Of a stretch of DNA of 64,000 bases, positions 51,209 through 59,698 are shown piece after piece. The stretch lies in the NCBI RefSeq assembly GCF_028596125.1, contig NZ_CP117229.1:728001-792000 (forward strand). The letters are read 5' to 3'. Both the position numbers and the translations under genes were made by a program. The notes below the pieces were generated by a model. The model searched no databases. It was not told the DNA's origin and worked only from the letters and a program-made list of their open reading frames with translations. The DNA comes from Listeria innocua. Lineage in GTDB: Bacteria > Bacillota > Bacilli > Lactobacillales > Listeriaceae. How positions within the stretch are numbered: the first letter of the stretch is position 1; every line of letters begins with the position of its first letter.

Positions 51209-51580
51209 TTATTTAATATCTCGTTCACTCAACATTTCCTTATAAATATCTATTTTATTTAGTAGAAACTGGGTATATAGCTCAATTTCTTCCCTTTTCT
51301 CAACTAAAACATCGTATTGCTTATATAACAAAGTCATTCGTTGCTCGATGGTTTGATCTCCCAGATACCGAAGTTTTGCATATTCCTTAATATCTTTAAT
51401 TGGCATGCCTGTCTGCTTTAATTTTTTTATGAAGTTAATCCAAGTAATATCCGAACTATCATAAATTCTACGGTTAATCTCATTTCTTTTTGGTAAAATT
51501 AGTTTTTCTTTTTCATAATATCGTAATGTATCAATTGATAAGCCGACTTCTTTTGAAAATGCACCAATTGTGTAATTCAC
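51209..51580 (-). CDS. MerR-family regulator (of the adjacent SDR)
   Basis: 123 residues with a GTG start behind AGGAGATGATT. HTH: YTIGAFSKEVGLSIDTLRYYEKEKLILPKRNEINRRIYDSSD, followed by a coiled-coil dimerisation helix. No Cys pair or metal loop, so the effector is probably organic. The recognition element GGTGTTAACTCC occurs both in the SDR promoter and upstream of this gene (51611-51622). Confidence 0.9.
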   Translation of the reverse strand: MNYTIGAFSKEVGLSIDTLRYYEKEKLILPKRNEINRRIYDSSDITWINFIKKLKQTGMPIKDIKEYAKLRYLGDQTIEQRMTLLYKQYDVLVEKREEIELYTQFLLNKIDIYKEMLSERDIK

Positions 51581-51610
51581 GAGTAATCATCTCCTATTTT
51601 AAATGGATAT

Positions 51611-51622
51611 GGTGTTAACTCC
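51611..51622. promoter_or_regulatory. Second MerR operator GGTGTTAACTCC
   Basis: Identical 12-mer (extended to GGTGTTAACTCCAG) to the one in the SDR promoter spacer, in opposite orientation to it, about 35 bp upstream of merR. It could control merR or a plus-strand transcript. Confidence 0.65.
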
Positions 51623-51657
51623 AGAATACTACATAAAAAGGAGCGGGGAAAGGATGA

Positions 51658-51819
51658 TTGAAACGAATACGATTCATACTGAATATCGTTCTAGAAGAAA
51701 ATTATCAACATATATTATATAATGTTCTAAACTGGATATTTTCTGTTTATGATGGACCGAAAATAAAGCTACCAGTATCTTTCAGCAGGTTCACGCGAGA
51801 GTCACAACACGAACATTAA
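51658..51819 (+). CDS. Candidate 53-residue ORF in the merR-carbonic anhydrase gap
   Basis: TTG start (51658) after GGGGAAAGGATGA, open to TAA at 51819. The hypothetical product begins KRIRFILNIVLEENYQHILYN (first residues) and ends SRFTRESQHEH, with an aromatic-rich middle. I do not recognise it. A competing 22-codon ATG frame starts at 51654. It lies just after the second MerR operator. It may be a small gene, a gene remnant, or chance; the rest of the 300-bp gap shows nothing else. Confidence 0.25.
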   Translation: MKRIRFILNIVLEENYQHILYNVLNWIFSVYDGPKIKLPVSFSRFTRESQHEH

Positions 51820-51895
51820 GCATATAACTTGTGAAATAGATCAGCTATCCGCTAAAATAATGTTACGCAATTTTTTTCGAAAAGGAGAAATGGTT

Positions 51896-52597
51896 ATGAC
51901 TAAGGAGAAAGTGTTATGGGGTTACGATGAAAAGACTGGGCCAGAAATGTGGGGGCATATCTGCTCTGACTTTGAAATCGCACATACTGGAAAGGCACAA
52001 TCGCCAGTAAATATTGAACAAGCTGACGTTGTGAAATTAAAACCATCAACAATGAAATTTTACTATAAAGAAACAGACTATACGATTAGAAGAATTGAAC
52101 AATCGGTGCATGTTTTTCCGCATGATAAAGAACAAGGGTTACGCTTTAACGGCGAATATTATCCACTTGTATCGTTCCATGCACATATTCCGGCTGAGCA
52201 TTTACTCGACGGCTATATGTATCCGATTGAATGGCATTTTGTTCATGAAAAACCAGATGGCACAACGCTTGTAATGAGTGCTTGGATGGAAATTGATAAT
52301 ACAAATAATGTCGAATTCAAAGATTTACCAACCTATTTCCCAGAAGTGTTCGCTGATTTTGAAACAGAACGGGAAATCACTTTGGATGTAAATGAATTTA
52401 TGCCAGAAGAACGTGTTTTCTATACATACCAAGGTTCACGGACAACACCACCAACCGTGGAAGGCGTGACTTGGATCGTGTTAAAAAATGCGAAGACACT
52501 TGGCCAAGAAGATTTCACTGAATTTGAAAAAGCAATTGGTAATACAAGTCGACCGGTACAAGATTTAAATGGTCGTGAAATTACTTTTTACAATTAA
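51896..52597 (+). CDS. Alpha-type carbonic anhydrase, cytoplasmic
   Basis: 233 residues from the ATG at 51896 (9 nt from AAGGAG; two upstream in-frame ATGs are badly spaced). The alpha-CA zinc ligands are His95, His97 (VSFHAHIPAEH) and His114 (IEWHFVH), and QSPVNI near 36 and the C-terminal TTPPTVEGVTWIVL are conserved blocks. It hydrates CO2. No signal peptide is present although most bacterial alpha-CAs are exported. The orthologue is lmo0811. Confidence 0.9.
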   Translation: MTKEKVLWGYDEKTGPEMWGHICSDFEIAHTGKAQSPVNIEQADVVKLKPSTMKFYYKETDYTIRRIEQSVHVFPHDKEQGLRFNGEYYPLVSFHAHIPAEHLLDGYMYPIEWHFVHEKPDGTTLVMSAWMEIDNTNNVEFKDLPTYFPEVFADFETEREITLDVNEFMPEERVFYTYQGSRTTPPTVEGVTWIVLKNAKTLGQEDFTEFEKAIGNTSRPVQDLNGREITFYN

Positions 52598-52664
52598 AAA
52601 ACTAGAAAGCCTCGCTCGAATCTTGTATAGTATAGACATAGATTCTGAGTGGAGGCTTCTTTTT

Positions 52665-53207
52665 ATGTATGAAAAAGCGAGACAGATGATGATTGAAGCG
52701 CATAGTGGACAAGTTCGCAAAATTACTGGCGAACCTTATTTTTCGCACCCTTTGAACGTAGCGAGAATTTTGCGCCGTGCTGGTTTTCGCGAAGAAGTTG
52801 TTGTCGCGGGATTACTTCACGATGCCGTTGAGGATACGGAAATGACCGATGCCGATATTCGCGCAACATTTGGTGATGAAGTAGCCGATTTAGTAGCGTC
52901 TCATACAGAAAATAAAACGTTATCTTGGGAAGAACGAAAAGCCCATACGATTGAACAAGTCCGCACTGGTAGCCTAGAAGAAAAAGCGTTAATCGTGGCA
53001 GATAAGCTAGACAATTTAACCTCCGTCAAATATGCCTTAAGCTCAGAAGGCAAGTCTGTCTGGGGCTATTTTAAACGCGGCTATGAATTGCAAAAATGGT
53101 ATAACGAAGGGATTAAAAATAATATGGAATACGGGTTAAATCCATCCGACGTTCCTAGTTTCTTTGATGAATACGCGCGACTTGTGAAGTGGATTTTTAA
53201 GAAGTAA
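52665..53207 (+). CDS. HD-domain (p)ppGpp hydrolase-like protein
   Basis: 180 residues from the ATG at 52665 (GGAGG at 52651-52655, 9-nt spacing). An HD phosphohydrolase of the RelA/SpoT/MESH1 type: EPYFSHPLNVARIL with His28, AGLLHDAVEDTEM with His52-Asp53 and Glu56-Asp57, and VADKLDNLTSVK. No synthetase domain is attached, so it is a candidate small alarmone hydrolase; other nucleotide substrates are possible. Confidence 0.8.
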   Translation: MYEKARQMMIEAHSGQVRKITGEPYFSHPLNVARILRRAGFREEVVVAGLLHDAVEDTEMTDADIRATFGDEVADLVASHTENKTLSWEERKAHTIEQVRTGSLEEKALIVADKLDNLTSVKYALSSEGKSVWGYFKRGYELQKWYNEGIKNNMEYGLNPSDVPSFFDEYARLVKWIFKK

Positions 53208-53344
53208 AATTTTGCATTAAAATATCTGTTAAATTAGGTATTTAGAATTAAAATGATAAGTTTTTAGAAAATAAGTTTCTTTTTCCAGAAAACTATTGTA
53301 AAATGAAAGCGTTATAAAACTTACGAGAAGGGAAGTTTTTTTGA

Positions 53345-54217
53345 ATGGTTTATGGAGCAATTGAAGCAGGCGGAACTAAGTTTGTTGTAGCAATCGGAGA
53401 AAAGTCAGGGAAAATTATTAAGCGCGAGAGCTATCCGACAACGGAGCCAGCAGAAACAATGAAAGCAGTCATTCAATTTTTTAAACAATATCAAGATGAA
53501 TTAAAAGCAATTGGAATCGGCTCTTTTGGACCGATTGATATTCAAAAAAGTAGTGCTACATATGGTTACATTACCCAAACGCCAAAACTAGCGTGGCGTA
53601 ATTATGATATTGTGGGCGCAATGAAAAAAGAGTTTAATGTGCCAATTGGCTTTACTACCGACGTTAATGCAGCAGCTTTAGGAGAAGTGAGCCTAGGAGC
53701 AGCGGCAGGTTTAGACAGTTGTATTTATTTGACTATCGGCACTGGAATCGGTGGTGGTGCAGTTGTTTCTGGCAAAATTCTAGAAGGTTTCTCTCATCCA
53801 GAAATGGGACATATTATGGTGCGTCGTCATAAGCGCGACCGTTTCACGGGAAGTTGCCCAAGCCATAGCGACTGTTTAGAAGGTCTCGCAGCAGGTGGAG
53901 CAATTGAAAAACGTTGGGGTCAAAAAGCAGCAGAACTTGCGGATAATGAAGAAGTGTGGAATTTAGAAGCACATTATATCGCTCAAGCTTTAATGAATTA
54001 CACGCTTATCTTATCTCCAGAAAGAATTGTTTTAGGTGGAGGGGTCATGAAACAACGCCAACTTTTCCCACTTGTCCGTCAAAAATTAAAAGCACTCGTT
54101 AATAACTATGTTCAGCTACCGGATTTAGATGAATATATCGTTCCTCCAAAGTTAGAAGATGACGCTGGAATTACTGGCTGTGTCTTGCTCGCTGTGGATG
54201 CGGAAGAGTCCAATTAA
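53345..54217 (+). CDS. ROK-family fructokinase with zinc motif
   Basis: 290 residues. IEAGGTKFVVAIG at 6-18, GIGSFGPIDI, TDVNAAALGE with catalytic Asp, IGTGIGGGAVVSG and the zinc block HPEMGHIMVRRHKRD...CPSHSDCLEG. This is the ScrK/GmuE fructokinase branch. A possible cre (TGAAAGCGTT at 53304-53313) overlaps the putative -10 region. Phosphorylates cytoplasmic fructose or a similar hexose. Monocistronic. Confidence 0.9.
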   Translation: MVYGAIEAGGTKFVVAIGEKSGKIIKRESYPTTEPAETMKAVIQFFKQYQDELKAIGIGSFGPIDIQKSSATYGYITQTPKLAWRNYDIVGAMKKEFNVPIGFTTDVNAAALGEVSLGAAAGLDSCIYLTIGTGIGGGAVVSGKILEGFSHPEMGHIMVRRHKRDRFTGSCPSHSDCLEGLAAGGAIEKRWGQKAAELADNEEVWNLEAHYIAQALMNYTLILSPERIVLGGGVMKQRQLFPLVRQKLKALVNNYVQLPDLDEYIVPPKLEDDAGITGCVLLAVDAEESN

Positions 54218-54223
54218 TGGCGA

Positions 54224-54255
54224 AAAACAGCTCTAGTTTATAGGGCTGTTTTTTG
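54224..54255 (+). terminator. Terminator of the fructokinase gene
   Basis: AACAGCTCTA 54226-54235 pairs with TAGGGCTGTT 54241-54250 (one wobble), then T. Confidence 0.85.
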
Positions 54256-54301
54256 ATATACTAAATTGTGATAAAACAAACAAGAACGCAGGAGGAAAAA
54301 G

Positions 54302-55231
54302 ATGTCGATTACGAACTTATTAAATATTAAATATCCAATTATCCAAGGTGCAATGGCTCAAATTGCCAAAGCTCCACTTGTAGCCGCTGTGTCTAATGCA
54401 GGCGGTTTAGGAATTATCGCTTCTGGCGGAATGACTGCCGAGATGCTACGCGAAGAAATCCAAAAAACAAAAGAACTGACAGATAAACCATTTGGCGTCA
54501 ACTTAATGCTAATGATGACAAATATTGCTGAATTAACCGAAGTAATTATAGAAGAAAAAGTGGGAATCGTTACAACTGGAGCGGGAACGCCGAAAACATT
54601 TATGCCAATTTGGAAAGAAGCTGGAATTATCGTGATTCCTGTTGTTCCATCTGTCATGATTGCTAAACGTATGGAAAAAATGGGCGCAGATGCAGTTATC
54701 GCAGAAGGAACAGAAGCGGGTGGACACGTTGGCGAAACAACAACAATGGCGCTCGTACCTCAAATCGTGGATGCTGTAACTATTCCAGTCATTGGCGCAG
54801 GTGGAATTGCCGACGGTCGCGGAATCGCTGCAGCTCTAGCTCTAGGTGCAAAAGGTGTCCAAATCGGCACACGCTTCCTAGCAACCGATGAATGCCCAGT
54901 ACACCCCGATTTCAAAGCAGCCGTTATTAAAGCTTCCGACCGCGACACAATGGTTACCGGACGAAAAGCTGGCGCACCAGTTCGCTCAATTAAAAATAAA
55001 ATGATCAAAGAATACATTCGTTTAGAAGAAGAAAACGCCGATCGCGACACGTTAGAAGAGTTAACTTTAGGCTCTTTACGAAAAGCAGTACAAGAAGGCG
55101 ACACAGACAACGGCTCTGTCATGGCCGGTCAAATCGCTGGATTAATTACAGAAATCAAACCTTGTAAAGATGTTATTGAAGAGATGATGACAGATGCTAA
55201 GAATGTGATTGCTGGGTTAGAATTAAAATAA
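54302..55231 (+). CDS. fabK: FabK-type enoyl-ACP reductase (nitronate monooxygenase superfamily)
   Basis: 309 residues, FMN-binding TIM barrel. YPIIQGAMAQIAKAPLVAAVSNAGGLGIIASGG at the start, MGADAVIAEGTEAGGHVGETTTMALVPQ near 133, GAGGIADGRGIAAALALGAKGVQIGTRF near 170 follow FabK rather than class I nitronate monooxygenase; GSVMAGQIAGLI near the C terminus is also FabK-like. L. monocytogenes is reported to have both FabI and a functional FabK. Would catalyse the last step of fatty-acid elongation and tolerate FabI inhibitors. Confidence 0.8.
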   Translation: MSITNLLNIKYPIIQGAMAQIAKAPLVAAVSNAGGLGIIASGGMTAEMLREEIQKTKELTDKPFGVNLMLMMTNIAELTEVIIEEKVGIVTTGAGTPKTFMPIWKEAGIIVIPVVPSVMIAKRMEKMGADAVIAEGTEAGGHVGETTTMALVPQIVDAVTIPVIGAGGIADGRGIAAALALGAKGVQIGTRFLATDECPVHPDFKAAVIKASDRDTMVTGRKAGAPVRSIKNKMIKEYIRLEEENADRDTLEELTLGSLRKAVQEGDTDNGSVMAGQIAGLITEIKPCKDVIEEMMTDAKNVIAGLELK

Positions 55232-55278
55232 TGTTTTAAACTGCAGATTCCTTAATATTGGATTTTTAGTAAGTCATA

Positions 55279-55320
55279 AAAAGCCGTGCCAGTTCACTCA
55301 GTGCTGATACGGCTTTTTTA
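55279..55320 (+). terminator. Terminator of fabK
   Basis: AAAAGCCGT 55279-55287 pairs with ACGGCTTTT 55309-55317; T run follows. Confidence 0.85.
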
Positions 55321-55417
55321 GTTAGTAGAAAAATTCATTTCTGTTTCATCAATACATCCTCTATGTTATACTAATGTAAAGTTATATTGTTGCAAATGCA
55401 ATAAAAGGAGGTTGGCG

Positions 55418-55870
55418 ATGAAAGATATATTAAGAGATATAGGTGTTATTGCACGTGCACTTGATTCAATAAGTAATATCGAATTTAAAGAATTAAATCT
55501 AGCAAAAGGACAATTTATTTATCTAGTTAGAATTTGCGAGAACCAAGGGATTATTCAAGAAAAACTAGTAGATATTTTAAAAATCGATCGAACCACTGCT
55601 TCGAGAGCTATTAAGAATTTGGAGAAAAACGGTTTGATTATAAAGAAACAGGATAAGAATAATAAAAAAAATAAACTATTATTCCCAACAGAGAAAGGAC
55701 AGCAACTATATCCCTTAATTATCCGCGAGAATGAATACTCCAATGCAGTAGCTTTAAAAGGATTTACTGAGGCTGAAATTAATATGCTCACCGATGCGCT
55801 CAAGAAGGTCAAAGAAAATATTGCAGATGACTGGTTATATGTCAAAAAAGGCAATAAAAGAAGTTATTAA
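55418..55870 (+). CDS. MarR-family transcriptional regulator
   Basis: 150 residues from the ATG at 55418 (6 nt after AGGAGG). Winged helix: IIQEKLVDILKIDRTTASRAIKNLEKNGLIIKKQDKNNKKNKLLFPTEKG. Followed after 15 bp by an acetyltransferase in the same operon, which it may regulate. Confidence 0.9.
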   Translation: MKDILRDIGVIARALDSISNIEFKELNLAKGQFIYLVRICENQGIIQEKLVDILKIDRTTASRAIKNLEKNGLIIKKQDKNNKKNKLLFPTEKGQQLYPLIIRENEYSNAVALKGFTEAEINMLTDALKKVKENIADDWLYVKKGNKRSY

Positions 55871-55885
55871 TTTGGAGGAAATGTA

Positions 55886-56392
55886 ATGATAAAATTATGT
55901 ACAATAAGTGATTCCCAAGCACTCTTAGAAGTAAGTTATAAGACATTTGATGAAACATTTAGAGCGCAAAATAAACCGGAAAACATGGATGCATATTTAA
56001 AAACAAATTTTACGGCTAAAAAATTAAGCGATGAACTAAAAAACCCACATTCCTATTTTTATTTTGTTTTTCACCAAGAAGCTATTGCTGGTTATTTAAA
56101 ACTAAATATAGGAGATGCTCAAACAGAAGAAATAGCTGGGAATACAATCGAAATAGAGCGTATTTATGTATTGAAGTCATTTCAAAAAAAGGGATTAGGT
56201 AAAGAGTTATTTAATCAAGCAATAGAGATAGCGAAAGAAGTTGATGCAGAAAAAATATGGTTAGGTGTTTGGGAAAAGAATAAGAACGCTATTCAATTTT
56301 ATGCAAAGCTGGGTTTTATTAAAAATGGACAACATGATTTTTTCATGGGCGATGATTGTCAAACTGATATTATTATGATAAAAGATTTATAA
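55886..56392 (+). CDS. GNAT acetyltransferase (PaiA-like)
   Basis: 168 residues. IEIERIYVLKSFQKKGLGKELFNQAIEIAKE contains the acetyl-CoA loop (QKKGLGKE); GVWEKNKNAIQFYAKLGF and the C-terminal FFMGDDCQTDIIMIKDL match the B. subtilis PaiA polyamine acetyltransferase pattern. Polyamine N-acetylation is inferred from similarity. Coupled with the MarR gene. Confidence 0.85.
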   Translation: MIKLCTISDSQALLEVSYKTFDETFRAQNKPENMDAYLKTNFTAKKLSDELKNPHSYFYFVFHQEAIAGYLKLNIGDAQTEEIAGNTIEIERIYVLKSFQKKGLGKELFNQAIEIAKEVDAEKIWLGVWEKNKNAIQFYAKLGFIKNGQHDFFMGDDCQTDIIMIKDL

Positions 56393-56394
56393 AA

Positions 56395-56425
56395 AAAGTT
56401 GAGCGCATACTAAGCTCAACTTTTT
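56395..56425. terminator. Bidirectional terminator
   Basis: AAAGTTGAGC 56395-56404 and GCTCAACTTT 56414-56423, perfect stem with T and A flanks. Confidence 0.9.
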
Positions 56426-56829
56426 TTATCAAAATTAAGCTGCCAAAACACCCCAAACCGGTCCGTCACCTGCGCATAAGTCGAACCCCAGAATGCCACT
56501 TGCAACTCCATCTCCACTTTACCCGTAGCACTTAAAACTTCATAGGCGTACTTAATATCATCCTCTGTTTCAAAATTAATCAGGATTGTCACCCGATTAC
56601 CAATTGTAAAACCATCATAAGGCGCATCGGTAATATAAATAAATTCTTCTCCGTTTTTTGCTAAACGACTATGCATCAATCGCTCACCAAAAACGGCATC
56701 GCCATCAAAATTGTTCATCTCTTTAAAACGCTGAACGCTTGTAATCTCAGCTTGAAACTCATCCGCATAAAATGTTAACGCATCTTGACCTTCTCCGTTA
56801 AAAACTAAGTATGGAACTGCAAAAGACAT
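56416..56829 (-). CDS. PhnB-like VOC protein
   Basis: 137 residues, single VOC domain of the PhnB/3-demethylubiquinone-like group: VPYLVFNGEGQDALTFYADEF at the start, a middle FGERLMHSRL and the C-terminal WGSTYAQVTDRFGVFWQLNF. Metal-ligand pattern is incomplete as in many PhnB-like proteins. Function unknown. Its 3' end lies in the shared terminator. Confidence 0.8.
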   Translation of the reverse strand: MSFAVPYLVFNGEGQDALTFYADEFQAEITSVQRFKEMNNFDGDAVFGERLMHSRLAKNGEEFIYITDAPYDGFTIGNRVTILINFETEDDIKYAYEVLSATGKVEMELQVAFWGSTYAQVTDRFGVFWQLNFDKKS

Positions 56830-57053
56830 CTCATCATCTCCTATACAATTAATAGCTTTAGTATAAGCCTAATCTACTGCGAAGTCATGTCTCAAAATAA
56901 TAAGGATTTGTGAATAAAAACAAAATACTTGCAAATAAACGTGATATATTATACAATTACACTAAGAAATCGGATATATTTAAATTAATATTTTTTTGCA
57001 ATAAAATAAAGTAAGTACTTGCTTTTGGGAGTAGGTGCGTAGGAGGTAGATGT

Positions 57054-59684
57054 ATGCTTTGGGTAAAAGAGTCAATTGAGCAACTTCTCAGCAAACTACA
57101 CACGAATTTAGACACAGGGTTAACGAAAGAACAAGTGAAACAAAAACATGCAGAGTTCGGGACGAATGAATTTGAAGAGGGGAAGAAAGAATCACTTCTT
57201 CAAAAAATTGGTCATCATTTGATTGAAATTACGACGATTGTCTTGCTTTTTGCAGCAGCGATTTCTGCATATTTAGCAATTACAACCGGATATGGTTGGG
57301 CGAAGGTTGTTGTTATTTTAGGAATCGTTGTTTTAAATATGGTGCTCGGAATTTACCAGGAAAACAGCGCCGAAAAAGCACTTGCTGCATTACAAAGTAT
57401 GAATGCGCATTTAACGACGGTCGTTCGTGATGGTGTGCGGATGCAAGTGGACGCAACGGAATTAGTGCCAGGGGATATTATTGAAATCGTTGCAGGAGAT
57501 ATGATTCCAGCAGATGCGCGAATTATTTCAAGCAGCAGTTTACAAGTCGAGGAATCTGCGTTAACTGGCGAAAGTGTTCCTGTTGAAAAGGATGCAAATG
57601 CGGTTGTTTCGGAAAAAGCACCAATTGGCGACCGTCTGAATATGCTTTACTCAGGCTGTCTTGTAACAAATGGTCGTGCAACAGCAGTTGTTGTGGAAAT
57701 TGGTATGGAAACAGAGATGGGGAAAATTGCTGGACTTTTAAACAGCACCTCAAAACTGATGACGCCTTTACAACTTCGCTTAAAAGAATTAGCTAAACGA
57801 CTTAGTATTGTAGCACTTTTAGCAGGTATTTTAATTTTTATAATTGATGTATATGTGTACGGTGAAACGATTATTGAAACGTTGATGATCGCGATTTCTC
57901 TAGCTGTAGCAGCGGTTCCTGAGACGTTGCCGGTTATTGTGACATTAACACTTGCTTATGGCGTTCAAAATATGGTGCGGAAAAATACGATCATCCGCCG
58001 AATTCCTGCAGTAGAAACAATCGGAAATACTTCAGTTATTTGTTCTGATAAAACAGGAACATTAACGCAAAATAAAATGATTATCCAACAAATTTGGGCA
58101 GCAGACCACGCACCGATAAAAGCAACAGCTGAATTTGATACTGCAGAACAAAAAGTATTAGAAATGTTGAGCCTTTCCAGTAACGCGACGATTGATGTAA
58201 CAGACGGCGAAGAAACCATTATTGGTGACCCAACTGAAAGCGCGATTATCCGTTTACTAGAAGAAAAAGGAACAACGAAAAAAGCATTAGAAGCCAAATA
58301 TCCACGCGTGTTCGAACTTCCTTTTGACTCAGATAGAAAGCTAATGACGACAATTCACCAAGTAGAAGACGGATTTCTGTCCATTACAAAAGGTGCTTTT
58401 GACCGCATTCCCGTAAACTTTTCCGAGGCGTTTTTAGCGGAAGCAGAGCGGGTACACGACAGTTTTGCGGAGGATGCGCTTCGGGTGTTAGTTGTTGCCT
58501 ATAAAAAATATCCGGAAATGCCGACTGACTTGTCTAGTGAGGCGCTTGAGACCGACTTAACTTTTGCGGGAATGGTTGGGATGATTGATCCACCAAGACC
58601 AGAAAGTAAAGCAGCTGTGTTAGCGGCGAAAAAAGCGGGTATTAAGACTGTAATGATTACTGGTGACCATATTGTAACGGCATCAGCAATTGCAAAAGAA
58701 ATTGGTATTTTAACGGATGGGGACAAAGCGATTACTGGAGCAGAACTGGCAGAAATGTCAGAAGCAGATCTGGAGAAAAATATTCGAGATTATGCAGTAT
58801 ACGCTCGGGTTAGCCCTGAAGACAAGATTCGGATTGTCAAAGCTTGGCAGAAAAATGGTGAGATTGTAACAATGACAGGTGATGGCGTCAATGATGCGCC
58901 AGCCCTCAAAGCAGCAGATGTTGGAGCAGCAATGGGAATCACTGGAACAGATGTATCTAAAAACGCTGCAGATATGGTTATAACCGACGATAATTTTGCA
59001 ACGATTGTAGATGCAGTCAAAGAGGGGCGTACTGCCTATGAGAATATCCGCAAAACGATTTACTTTTTACTAAGTACAAACTTTTCTCAAATTTTCATTA
59101 TGTTAATTGCGATTATTCTTGGCTGGGGCGCGCCGGTTGTAGCTGTTCAGTTGCTACTAATCAACGTTGTGTCTGATGGGATTCCAGGATTCTTCCTTAG
59201 TCGTGAAAAAGCAGATGACTCGATTATGGAGCGTAAGCCAATACCGAAAAACGCTGGAATTTTTGCGAATGGACTTGGGAAAAAAATGGCGACACAAGCG
59301 GTTGTCTTTACGATTGTGACACTTGCTGGGTTTTATATCGGGCAGTTTGTAACGATTAATAATTCGATTGGTGCAAGCTATGAAGTTGGAATGACAATGG
59401 CGTTCGTTATTCTAGCATGGTCATCTGTCGCGCACATTTTCAACGTAAGAAGCGATAAATCGATTTTCACTATCGGATTTTTATCAAACCGTGGCTTGTT
59501 CTTTAGTGCGATTTGTTCGATGCTGATTATATTAGGGCTTGCGATTATTCCACCACTTGCTAACATGTTCTTCTTAGTTGAGATGAGCTTAACGCACTGG
59601 ATTCTTGCATTTATCCTGTCGATGTTCGCACTTCTATTCGTTGAAATCCAAAAGCTAATTCAGCGTAAAAGAGCAAAAGCTTAA
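57054..59684 (+). CDS. P-type Ca2+/cation ATPase (P2 type)
   Basis: 876 residues. TGES at about 171-174 (actuator), phosphorylated Asp332 in DKTGTLTQ, TGD and GDGVNDAP with Asp610; ten hydrophobic segments. M4 reads VPETLP (residues about 288-292) with the ion-binding Glu. M5 is FLLSTNFSQIFIML, where Gln replaces the SERCA Glu771 equivalent, and M6 is LINVVSDGIPG (Asn, Ser, Asp). This suggests a single Ca2+ site or another cation. Upstream GTAGGAGGTAG is a strong ribosome site. Co-transcribed with the next gene. Confidence 0.9.
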   Translation: MLWVKESIEQLLSKLHTNLDTGLTKEQVKQKHAEFGTNEFEEGKKESLLQKIGHHLIEITTIVLLFAAAISAYLAITTGYGWAKVVVILGIVVLNMVLGIYQENSAEKALAALQSMNAHLTTVVRDGVRMQVDATELVPGDIIEIVAGDMIPADARIISSSSLQVEESALTGESVPVEKDANAVVSEKAPIGDRLNMLYSGCLVTNGRATAVVVEIGMETEMGKIAGLLNSTSKLMTPLQLRLKELAKRLSIVALLAGILIFIIDVYVYGETIIETLMIAISLAVAAVPETLPVIVTLTLAYGVQNMVRKNTIIRRIPAVETIGNTSVICSDKTGTLTQNKMIIQQIWAADHAPIKATAEFDTAEQKVLEMLSLSSNATIDVTDGEETIIGDPTESAIIRLLEEKGTTKKALEAKYPRVFELPFDSDRKLMTTIHQVEDGFLSITKGAFDRIPVNFSEAFLAEAERVHDSFAEDALRVLVVAYKKYPEMPTDLSSEALETDLTFAGMVGMIDPPRPESKAAVLAAKKAGIKTVMITGDHIVTASAIAKEIGILTDGDKAITGAELAEMSEADLEKNIRDYAVYARVSPEDKIRIVKAWQKNGEIVTMTGDGVNDAPALKAADVGAAMGITGTDVSKNAADMVITDDNFATIVDAVKEGRTAYENIRKTIYFLLSTNFSQIFIMLIAIILGWGAPVVAVQLLLINVVSDGIPGFFLSREKADDSIMERKPIPKNAGIFANGLGKKMATQAVVFTIVTLAGFYIGQFVTINNSIGASYEVGMTMAFVILAWSSVAHIFNVRSDKSIFTIGFLSNRGLFFSAICSMLIILGLAIIPPLANMFFLVEMSLTHWILAFILSMFALLFVEIQKLIQRKRAKA

Positions 59685-59698
59685 AGGAGGACAACTAA

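Noticed and set aside
51654-51722. 22-codon ATG frame just after the second MerR operator
   Set aside because: Short, poorly spaced ribosome site and overlapped by a longer TTG frame; not listed as a gene.
53304-53317. TGAAAGCGTTATAA as a cre before the fructokinase
   Set aside because: Only the left half matches the consensus; mentioned in the gene entry but not listed as a site.
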